Below are positions 7,151-11,900 of a stretch of 11,900 nt of DNA, piece after piece. Every line of letters begins with the position of its first letter. Position 1 is the first letter of the stretch. The notes below the pieces were generated by a model. The model worked only from the letters and a program-made list of their open reading frames with translations, did not search any database and was not told where the DNA came from. This DNA comes from Elusimicrobiota bacterium (GTDB taxonomy: Bacteria > CG03 > SLGR01): positions 1 to 11,900 of the forward strand of contig JAAZFS010000174.1 of NCBI GenBank assembly GCA_012511615.1, written 5' to 3'. Both the position numbers and the translations under genes were made by a program.

Positions 7151-8614
7151 ATGAAAATCAACAAAAAAATTATATTAACTTTATCTCTTCTTCTGGTCTT
7201 CGGAGTATTATCAGTATATTTATATTTGAAAGTTATTTTTTCACCAGATAGATTAATCAGAGCCTTTGAAAATGCGGCAGCGGAGACTGTCGGGGGCAAA
7301 ATTGAAATAGCAAATGCTTATATCCGACCGGGCAGCATTGTTCTTAGCGATGTTTCGGCGGATTTGCCGGCTGGGGATGGAATGAGTGCAAGTGTCAGGG
7401 TGCACAGAATTTTCATGCGCTACAGGACTTTTCCCGCGCTTAAGGGGGAATTTCTAATTAATTCCCTTCATTTTGATAAACCCTCCGCAGAAATTGTAAG
7501 AAATGGAGATTTTGAAGGGGTCGACACTTCTAAAATTTATTCTTCAATTGAAGGGTATGACTTTGAAATTAAGTCCCTTAGACTATCCAACGGAGCTATC
7601 TCATATAGCAATAATGATTCGGATTTATTCTCTCTAGAGGATGTCTTCTTTGTTTTTGAGCGGGCTGAATCTACAAATATTGCGGAATATTCTGGGGGCG
7701 GGCAGATATCCGGTGAGTCGGATTCTCTATTGAGGTTTTCCGGTAATATAGATTTTATTAGAGACAGGATAAGTTTAGGAGAGCTTGAACTTAGAGCGTA
7801 CGGCGGTCAACTGACTCTTACTGGGCGCCTTAATAACTTTTCTGATGCACCCTCCCTGGAAGGTAGATATTCTATTACGAGCCTGCCGACAGAACTTTTT
7901 CCTGAAGAAATCCATCTAAAGGGGGAAATGGAATTAAGGGGAGGGATTCAGAAAAATGCCGAGGGGACAAGCCTGGATTATACTCTTGATATGACCAAAT
8001 CAAGGGTGGAATGTTTTGAAATCTTCAAAAAACCCACCAGATCAAAGATGCTCTTGCGTGGAGGGATTTTAAGGCGGGGCGGAGGAATATCTTTGGATTG
8101 GTATGTTTTAGAACTAGGAGCTTCTGCTTTTTCGGGTACCGGCTATATAGGAGATGATAAAAAATCTAAACTAAACCTTATAGCAAATGAGATTGATTTT
8201 GCTAATTTATCTTCATTTTTTCCGCACTGGAGAAAATATATGGTCTCTGGCAAGGGAGATTTTCGCGCGGAACTCTCTGGGAATATTTTTGATCCTACTG
8301 TGGAAATCGATATAGAAGCGTCGGAGGTTTCGCTTAAAAACTTTACAGCGCTTGAAAATTTTATCAAGCGAACAACTGGGGAGCGATTATCCCTCATCGA
8401 GCTTGGTGACCTAAAGGCTAGTGTTCTTCTAAACAAAGACAAACTGCATCTTAAAAGAGTTACCGCCAAAGATGGTTTTCTAGAAGGCAACATAAACGGC
8501 GAGTATTGTTTTGATGGGAATTTCGATTTCAATCTTGTGCCTAAGCTCTATGGAAACAGCTATAGGCTCCAGATAAACGGCAAGCCTGAAGGTGTCAGTG
8601 TCTATTTGAAATAG
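7151..8614 (+). CDS. AsmA-like inner-membrane-anchored periplasmic protein
   Basis: 487 residues. A basic N-terminus (MKINKK) is followed by one hydrophobic helix at about 7-29, then a long soluble region rich in alternating beta-strand patterns. It opens with an AsmA-type segment (VGGKIEIANAYIRPGSIVLSDVSAD), has repeated 'region-below-groove' phrases such as GGQLTLTGRLNNF and LEGRYSITSLP, and ends with an AsmA-type C-terminus (GKGDFRAELSGNIFDPTVEIDIE, LNKDKLHLKRVTAKDGFLEGNINGEY). Members of the AsmA/TamB/YhdP clan form long hydrophobic grooves thought to carry phospholipids between the inner and outer membranes, so this supports a diderm cell. It is shorter than E. coli AsmA (617) and far shorter than TamB. 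Start: ATG at 7151 places the anchor at the N-terminus; no Shine-Dalgarno is seen. Two cysteines occur in the soluble part. The last codons overlap the -35 of the following tRNA. Confidence 0.75.
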   Translation: MKINKKIILTLSLLLVFGVLSVYLYLKVIFSPDRLIRAFENAAAETVGGKIEIANAYIRPGSIVLSDVSADLPAGDGMSASVRVHRIFMRYRTFPALKGEFLINSLHFDKPSAEIVRNGDFEGVDTSKIYSSIEGYDFEIKSLRLSNGAISYSNNDSDLFSLEDVFFVFERAESTNIAEYSGGGQISGESDSLLRFSGNIDFIRDRISLGELELRAYGGQLTLTGRLNNFSDAPSLEGRYSITSLPTELFPEEIHLKGEMELRGGIQKNAEGTSLDYTLDMTKSRVECFEIFKKPTRSKMLLRGGILRRGGGISLDWYVLELGASAFSGTGYIGDDKKSKLNLIANEIDFANLSSFFPHWRKYMVSGKGDFRAELSGNIFDPTVEIDIEASEVSLKNFTALENFIKRTTGERLSLIELGDLKASVLLNKDKLHLKRVTAKDGFLEGNINGEYCFDGNFDFNLVPKLYGNSYRLQINGKPEGVSVYLK

Positions 8615-8633
8615 CTTTGTATTAAAGTATAAT
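8606..8633 (+). promoter_or_regulatory. Promoter of tRNA-Ser(GGA)
   Basis: TTGAAA (8606-8611, five of six; it is also the last two sense codons of the AsmA-like gene), 16-base spacer, perfect TATAAT (8628-8633). Predicted start near 8640, about five bases before the mature tRNA 5' end. Confidence 0.7.
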
Positions 8634-8644
8634 CAATCCTTACT

Positions 8645-8733
8645 GGAGAGGTGTCCGAGTGGCTGAAGGAGCACGCTTGGAAAGCGTGTGACTCTTAATG
8701 GGTCCGTGGGTTCGAATCCCACCCTCTCCGCCA
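8645..8733 (+). tRNA. tRNA-Ser (anticodon GGA, reads UCC/UCU)
   Basis: Class II tRNA. Acceptor GGAGAGG (8645-8651) pairs with CCTCTCC (8723-8729), discriminator G8730 and encoded CCA (8731-8733). The anticodon stem CACGC/GCGTG encloses loop TTGGAAA, with anticodon GGA at 8679-8681. The variable arm is GACTC/GGGTC around TTAAT, and the T arm contains GTTCGAATC. Seven T residues follow the CCA directly (8734-8740) and may help end transcription. The D-arm and acceptor are close to those of the CGA isoacceptor at 754-843, as expected for seryl-tRNA synthetase substrates. It borders the AT-rich accessory-looking patch to its right. Confidence 0.97.
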
Positions 8734-8957
8734 TTTTTTTAGAAGTGAGTTATTAACGAAAATTCCTTTGTGAGTAAATATGTATCGGTTTCTTGGTACT
8801 GCTTGCTGTAATACTCCCCCCAGAAAAATCTCATTCCTCCAGACCAGCAACAATTACCGTTTTCAATATATTCTATTTACATTGGGAGTGCTATCTCTTG
8901 ATATTTATGTAGTAAATACCAGCTTTGTATCTAGAAAACTGAAGAAATTCTTTAAAA
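8734..8957. other. Intergenic stretch between tRNA-Ser and the GIY-YIG-like gene
   Basis: 224 bases without a supported gene. The T-run after the tRNA lies at the left edge. At the right edge an all-A/T palindrome (8951-8967, TTTAAAA/TTTTAAA) spans the stop codon of the leftward gene and might aid termination. Short open frames exist on both strands but none has a plausible start. Confidence 0.5.
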
Positions 8958-9494
8958 TTATTTTAAATCGACCAGCTTAAGTTTTGTTTTAATTTGGGAG
9001 AGCAAACTCTTGTCAAGCAATTTATGTCTGTTCCATTTCCTGATATCTGCTAAACCATCATATGAAGAAAAGAATGCTTGCTGCAGAATAAGCTCTAACC
9101 TACTTCCTTCTTCTACTCCGTCAAATAGCTTATTCTTAAATTCTTGCGGTATATCATTCTTATTGCCACCAAATTTCGCATGTAATTCTTTTTCTACCTT
9201 AGCGGGATCAGTTGTATCAAGAATATATCTTTTGAATTTAGTTTTATCTCCATAAAGCCAATAGAGTCGTACGAGCAAGGCTTTTTTATGTGGCTTAGTA
9301 ATGGTTTTAGTATCATCGAATATTACTCTTGCTCTGATTTTTTTCCCCCGTCCCAAAACTATCGGATCCTCTTCATAGGTTAAGATATAAACTAATTGTT
9401 TTTCCGTTGGTATATCATCAGTGGATTCAGGATATATTATTTCATCCCTATAATTCTTTTTTAAGTAATCAATGATTTTTTCTTCATTTACCAT
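8958..9494 (-). CDS. GIY-YIG nuclease-like protein of unknown role
   Basis: 178 residues. A GIY-YIG-like core can be read: LVYIL at 34-38 (the 'GIY' strand, Y36), IVLG at 45-48 (the 'YIG' strand, with its Tyr replaced), R54/R56 where the catalytic Arg is expected, and ELHAKFGG at 103-110 with E103 47 residues after R56, close to the Arg-to-Glu distance in I-TevI. N111/N113 and N121 are candidates for the last catalytic Asn. Homologous folds occur in homing endonucleases, restriction enzymes such as Hpy188I and Eco29kI, and UvrC. The second Tyr is missing, so activity is uncertain. The assignment is motif-based. Start ATG 9494 is supported by a strong Shine-Dalgarno (AGAGGAG). It sits in an AT-rich patch beside tRNA-Ser, suggesting possible acquisition. 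No methyltransferase partner is in view. Confidence 0.6.
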   Translation of the reverse strand: MVNEEKIIDYLKKNYRDEIIYPESTDDIPTEKQLVYILTYEEDPIVLGRGKKIRARVIFDDTKTITKPHKKALLVRLYWLYGDKTKFKRYILDTTDPAKVEKELHAKFGGNKNDIPQEFKNKLFDGVEEGSRLELILQQAFFSSYDGLADIRKWNRHKLLDKSLLSQIKTKLKLVDLK

Positions 9495-9502
9495 ATTTTC
9501 AG

Positions 9503-9509
9503 CTCCTCT
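9503..9509 (-). promoter_or_regulatory. Strong ribosome binding site of the GIY-YIG-like gene
   Basis: AGAGGAG on the minus strand, 8 nt before ATG 9494; it fixes the start and lies inside the last codons of the upstream short frame. Confidence 0.7.
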
Positions 9510-9533
9510 CTAATAGCTGGTCTAGTTCTACTT

Positions 9534-9564
9534 TTAAAGCAGCTACAAACTGCTTTAATTTTTT
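9534..9564 (+). terminator. Hairpin with T-run (terminator-like, + orientation)
   Basis: Perfect 9-bp inverted repeat TTAAAGCAG (9534-9542) / CTGCTTTAA (9550-9558) with a 7-base loop CTACAAA, followed on the plus strand by TTTTTT (9559-9564). It looks like an intrinsic terminator for plus-strand transcription, although the nearest plus-strand gene ends at the tRNA. On the minus strand no T-run follows, so there it would be only an mRNA hairpin just before the GIY-YIG start. Confidence 0.4.
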
Positions 9565-9611
9565 AATTTGGTGGGCTCTTGCCAGCTCTCCATTTAGCTA
9601 TCTCAATGCTA

Positions 9612-9660
9612 AAGGGTTTAGGTAAGCTTTCTCGCTTCAGCATCCTATGTAAGGGTTTAG
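9612..9660. repeat. 10-bp direct repeat pair
   Basis: AAGGGTTTAG occurs exactly at 9612-9621 and 9651-9660, 39 bases apart (13 codons, so in phase with the short minus-strand frame). It may be a pair of regulator half-sites or a small duplication scar. Confidence 0.45.
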
Positions 9661-9694
9661 TTTGTGTTGAATGGAAAAAACTGTCTAAATTTAT

Positions 9695-9952
9695 TTAGGT
9701 TCTTTCTGCTTCCTCTACTGAGATGATGTTGAATTTGTTCAGTGTGATAAAGTCACATTTGAACTCTGTTCGGTAGCCATCTATTTCAACTTTTTTTACT
9801 TCAGCATCAGTTACTGGAATAAAGATGGTGTCCCTTTTGTTTAGAAGGTCTGATACTCTGGTTCCTGGTATACAGTGTATTTTTCCTACAAGTTTCATAT
9901 GAGAACAGTTTATCGTAACTAATTTTTCTTCGCGCGGCGTTTCCCAATCCAT
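9695..9952 (-). CDS. Small conserved-type protein, DUF6812-like
   Basis: 85 residues, soluble, no signal peptide or membrane helix. The pattern KLVGKIHCIPGTRVSDLLNK, then FIPVTDAEVKKVE and a closing FITLNKFNIISVEE, recalls a family of short bacterial proteins annotated DUF6812 (a beta-rich module with 'G-x-I-H...R-x-x-D-L-L-N...F-I-x-V-T-D-A'). The identification is from memory and the function is unknown. Start ATG 9950-9952 is fixed by an excellent Shine-Dalgarno, AGGAGG (9961-9966), 8 nt upstream. It is on the same strand as, and about 200 nt upstream of, the GIY-YIG-like gene, and may share its transcript. Two cysteines are present with no metal motif. Confidence 0.7.
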   Translation of the reverse strand: MDWETPREEKLVTINCSHMKLVGKIHCIPGTRVSDLLNKRDTIFIPVTDAEVKKVEIDGYRTEFKCDFITLNKFNIISVEEAERT

Positions 9953-9960
9953 AGTTATAA

Positions 9961-9966
9961 CCTCCT
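9961..9966 (-). promoter_or_regulatory. Consensus ribosome binding site of the DUF6812-like gene
   Basis: AGGAGG on the minus strand, 8 nt before ATG 9952; the best Shine-Dalgarno site in the window and decisive for the start. Confidence 0.75.
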
Positions 9967-10015
9967 AATTTTATTTTGTTTATAATTTTTACTGGATATT
10001 TTCTATATTAATTCT

Positions 10016-10054
10016 ATTATATATATTTGTATAAAATAATCGATTAGATTGCAA
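10016..10054 (-). promoter_or_regulatory. AT-rich promoter region of the DUF6812-like gene
   Basis: On the minus strand TTGCAA (10054-10049), 17 bases, TACAAA (10031-10026), each four of six; just downstream is a perfect TATAAT (10021-10016) without a good -35. The tract is almost only A and T, so chance matches are likely. Confidence 0.3.
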
Positions 10055-10128
10055 AATATGTCTATGCTTATGCTGTAAGTTATAGAATTATGAAGATTTA
10101 TTTTAACTGAGAGGTAGGCTGAAAAAGT

Positions 10129-11283
10129 TTAGCTTCTTAATTTAGTCTTTTTCCAAGGGGAAAGTGCCTTGCCGGTAAAGAAAAGGAAATTTGAAAAATT
10201 ATAGTTCCTTAGTCCTGTCATGAAATAATGAAGTCTGTGGGCTTTTTTTCCTTTAAGACGGATTCGATTGAAAAGATAGCCGATACTGGCGTCTCCCATT
10301 GGGATTATCCAGCCGGGGTCTCTGTATGAAAAATTCCGTCTTTTCTTGCCATCAAGATCACGTATTATATTTTCACCAGCCAATTTTCCGGACTTGATTG
10401 CAGCGTGAACGGATTTTCTTAGCGGGACTTTATTGTTTAATATCGCTGCTGAATCCCCAACGGCAAATATGTGATTATATCCAGGAATGCTCATATCGTC
10501 GGATACTACTATCCTACCGTCTGGAAGTCTGGGAATATTTCCGGTAATAGAAATGTCGGGAAACCTGCTTCCTGCTGTCCAAATTAAAAGCGCGTCATCT
10601 ATTCTGTGTCCAGAAGAAGTTATTATATTGTGGCCGTCAAATCTTTCTATTCTTTCTCCGGTTCTTATGTTGATACGCATTTTAGAGAATTTCCTTGATA
10701 TAAAAGTCCGATCTTTGTTGTCGAGGAAAGGCAGAATTTGTGGAGAAGCTTCAAGGACTGTTATTGAAAGAAAATGGGTGGGTTGTCCTATAAACTGCCT
10801 TATAGCTACTGCAGTCTCTAATCCAGTATAGCCACCGCCAGCTATGACAACATGTGCTTTTTTTCTCATAGAAAAATATCGATTAAGGCAGTAGTTTAGG
10901 CTAAGTGCATCGTTGATTGATGAAAGGGGGTGAACCATATTGAGGTGATTAGTAAATCCGTGATGGTTTGTCGTGGATCCCGCTGCAATTATGAGTTTGT
11001 CGTAGGGATATTCTCCATTCTCGTCTATAACCTGCTTTGTTTCAAGATTGATGCTTTTTACGCTTCTGTTTAGAAAAAGAATGTTTTCTGAAACTTTGGC
11101 AAAAATATCAGCAACAACTCTTTTTTTTCCTATATGACCCGAAGCCAACTCTGGGAGGGCCGGTAGCATAGAAAAAAATGTGTTTTTATCATAGATAACG
11201 ATATCGGTATCCAGATACCTAGATGATAGCTTTTTAGCAGCGTTAAAACCTGCAAACCCTGAGCCGATAATTACAGTTTTCAT
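10129..11283 (-). CDS. NDH-2-like FAD/NAD(P) oxidoreductase
   Basis: 384 residues, two-dinucleotide-binding-domain flavoprotein. The FAD-binding GSGFAG is at 7-12 after a beta strand (TVIIG). The NDH-2-type loop FFSMLPALPELASGHI is at 36-51. A second Rossmann motif, VVIAGGGYTGLE at 145-156, is for NAD(P)H, and the C-terminal FAD motif HIFAVGDSA is at 271-279. Type II NADH dehydrogenases pass electrons from NADH to quinone at the membrane without pumping; the basic, aromatic-rich tail (about 335-384) could be the membrane-binding part. The single cysteine (C132) rules out the three-cysteine chemistry of sulfide:quinone reductase. A non-quinone FAD reductase of the same family remains possible. 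Start ATG 11283 lacks a Shine-Dalgarno site; its -10 box ends 9 nt upstream, so the mRNA is predicted leaderless. Divergent from transketolase. Confidence 0.78.
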   Translation of the reverse strand: MKTVIIGSGFAGFNAAKKLSSRYLDTDIVIYDKNTFFSMLPALPELASGHIGKKRVVADIFAKVSENILFLNRSVKSINLETKQVIDENGEYPYDKLIIAAGSTTNHHGFTNHLNMVHPLSSINDALSLNYCLNRYFSMRKKAHVVIAGGGYTGLETAVAIRQFIGQPTHFLSITVLEASPQILPFLDNKDRTFISRKFSKMRINIRTGERIERFDGHNIITSSGHRIDDALLIWTAGSRFPDISITGNIPRLPDGRIVVSDDMSIPGYNHIFAVGDSAAILNNKVPLRKSVHAAIKSGKLAGENIIRDLDGKKRRNFSYRDPGWIIPMGDASIGYLFNRIRLKGKKAHRLHYFMTGLRNYNFSNFLFFTGKALSPWKKTKLRS

Positions 11284-11292
11284 AGCAAGGCT

Positions 11293-11321
11293 ATAATAAT
11301 AATTATGCTAATTAATTACAA
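11293..11321 (-). promoter_or_regulatory. Promoter of the FAD oxidoreductase, leaderless type
   Basis: On the minus strand TTGTAA (11321-11316, four of six), 17 bases, TATTAT (11298-11293, five of six). The -10 ends 9 nt before ATG 11283, so transcription should begin at or within about three bases of the start codon. Confidence 0.5.
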
Positions 11322-11346
11322 CCGGCAAAAGCAATCTCAGTTTATC

Positions 11347-11374
11347 TTGCTCTATTTCTTGTCTTTCGTATAAT
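11347..11374 (+). promoter_or_regulatory. Promoter of transketolase, leaderless type
   Basis: Perfect TATAAT (11369-11374) with a weak -35 TTGCTC (11347-11352, three of six) and 16-base spacer. The -10 ends 9 nt before ATG 11384 and no Shine-Dalgarno site is present, predicting a leader of 0-3 nt. Confidence 0.5.
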
Positions 11375-11383
11375 TAAAAGACA

Positions 11384-11900
11384 ATGACTAAGAAATCTAT
11401 TGAAGAGAGTAAGGAGTTTTTAGAATCCGAATATAAGAGGCGTTCTTTAGGGATGCGTCGCCAGATACTTAAGACTATCCATAAGGCCGGCTCAGGTCAT
11501 CCTGGCGGGTCCTTATCTGTAATCGATATATTAAATATCTTATACTTCTATAAGCTCACCCACAATCCCCACCTTCCTTCTGATCCTTCAAGGGACCGTC
11601 TCATTTTTTCAAAGGGGCATGCCAGCCCTGCGCTTTATACAGTTCTGGCTGAAGCCGGATATTTTCCTTCTACTGAGCTGGAGCGTTTTAGAAAATTGGG
11701 GGCTCTGCTTCAGGGGCATGCTCACCGAGAAGTCCCTGGTGTGGAATTTTCGACAGGTTCGCTCGGGCAGGGTCTTTCGGCAGCTTTAGGTCTGGCTCTT
11801 GGGGGAAGACTCCAGGGAGAGAAATATTCTGTTTTTGCAATTCTGGGAGATGGAGAGATGCAGGAAGGAAGTATTTGGGAGGCCCTTATGGCGGGGGGCC
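11384..11900 (+). CDS. Transketolase, N-terminal TPP-binding part (gene runs off the window)
   Basis: 172 codons visible, open to the right edge. After a helical leader come GSGHPGGSLS at 36-45, DRLIFSKGHASPALY at 71-85, the GHAHR..PGVEFSTGSLGQGLS block at 111-132, and the thiamine diphosphate/Mg2+ motif GDGEMQEGSIWEA at 155-167. These are the N-terminal transketolase signatures; the enzyme moves two-carbon units between sugar phosphates in the non-oxidative pentose phosphate pathway. The short leader and start resemble the N-terminal subunit of split transketolases (about 270-300 residues), with the other half encoded next. Whether it is split or full length (about 630-660) cannot be seen here. 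Start at ATG 11384; no Shine-Dalgarno site, and a TATAAT ends 9 nt upstream. Confidence 0.9.
   Translation, partial: MTKKSIEESKEFLESEYKRRSLGMRRQILKTIHKAGSGHPGGSLSVIDILNILYFYKLTHNPHLPSDPSRDRLIFSKGHASPALYTVLAEAGYFPSTELERFRKLGALLQGHAHREVPGVEFSTGSLGQGLSAALGLALGGRLQGEKYSVFAILGDGEMQEGSIWEALMAGG

Larger units (their letters stand above)
9499..9643 (-). pseudogene. Possible frameshifted small gene upstream of the GIY-YIG-like gene
   Basis: Two short minus-strand frames overlap. Frame A runs from ATG 9643 for 26 codons to TAA 9563-9565 (starts MLKRESLPKP, then FSIEIAKW). Frame B is open from 9597 to TGA 9499-9501 and has no start codon of its own; it reads as a coiled or helical peptide (ELARAHQIKKLKQF, then VAALKVELDQLL). 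Joining A to B near 9580-9597 by one frame change would give about 48 residues. Frame A is also open upstream to 9694 without a better start. The B stop is 4 nt from the next ATG, and its last codons contain that gene's Shine-Dalgarno site, a typical coupled-operon arrangement. This may be a decayed gene, a sequencing indel, or a frameshifted small protein. Function unknown. Confidence 0.35.

Noticed and set aside
8739..8834. Minus-strand 31-codon frame with GGAGG near its ATG
   Set aside because: The GGAGG is only one base from the ATG, too close to work, and the frame is short. It could be a remnant of a lost gene but is not supported as one.
8780..8980. Plus-strand open frame of 66 codons after tRNA-Ser
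   Set aside because: It overlaps the 3' end of the GIY-YIG-like gene on the other strand, has no ribosome site, and its composition does not look like a folded protein.
10129..11283. Sulfide:quinone reductase as the identity of the FAD protein
   Set aside because: Only one cysteine is present in the whole protein; the family needs a redox cysteine pair or more.
1..11900. CRISPR array, insertion sequence or transposase
   Set aside because: No regularly spaced repeats and no transposase-like protein or terminal inverted repeats were found on either strand.

Overview
The window looks like a piece of chromosome from an anaerobic, moderately AT-rich bacterium with two membranes. The anaerobic reading rests on a very large oxygen-sensitive-type activase (tandem BadF/HgdC ATPase modules with Fe-S cysteines) next to a radical SAM/SPASM protein. 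The diderm reading rests on an AsmA-like membrane-anchored protein. Both tRNAs encode their 3' CCA. No gene fixes the lineage. An uncultivated diderm phylum such as Omnitrophota or Elusimicrobiota would fit, but that is a guess.

Layout. 1-303 (+) is the 3' end of a TadA-type tRNA deaminase, overlapping by ATGA a small polytopic membrane protein (300-752). One nucleotide after that stop begins tRNA-Ser(CGA) (754-843). A two-motif GDT1/UPF0016 cation transporter follows (898-1449). Convergent to it, with 2 nt between the stop codons, is a two-gene leftward unit: a 1424-residue 2-hydroxyacyl-CoA dehydratase-activase-type protein (6948-2674), then a radical SAM/SPASM protein (2594-1452). The unit has a good sigma70-type promoter at 6994-7022. 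Divergent from it is an AsmA-like protein (7151-8614), then tRNA-Ser(GGA) with its own promoter (8645-8733).

8734-10128 looks like a small accessory patch downstream of the tRNA-Ser. It holds a GIY-YIG-like protein, traces of a short frameshifted gene just upstream of it, a DUF6812-like small protein, a hairpin and a 10-bp direct repeat, in AT-rich sequence. Here starts carry strong Shine-Dalgarno sites. Finally an NDH-2-like FAD oxidoreductase (11283-10129) and the N-terminal half of a transketolase (11384-end) diverge from a 100-nt region. In that region both -10 boxes end exactly 9 nt before the ATG and neither gene has a Shine-Dalgarno site, so both messages are predicted leaderless or nearly so.

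How the genes relate. TadA and two tRNA-Ser genes serve translation. The activase and radical SAM pair is the most interesting unit: two Fe-S enzymes that seem to share transcription, without the dehydratase subunits, heme-pathway genes or peptide precursor that would reveal a substrate. The oxidoreductase and transketolase are redox and central-carbon genes that happen to share a divergent promoter region. No CRISPR array, insertion sequence or rRNA was seen.
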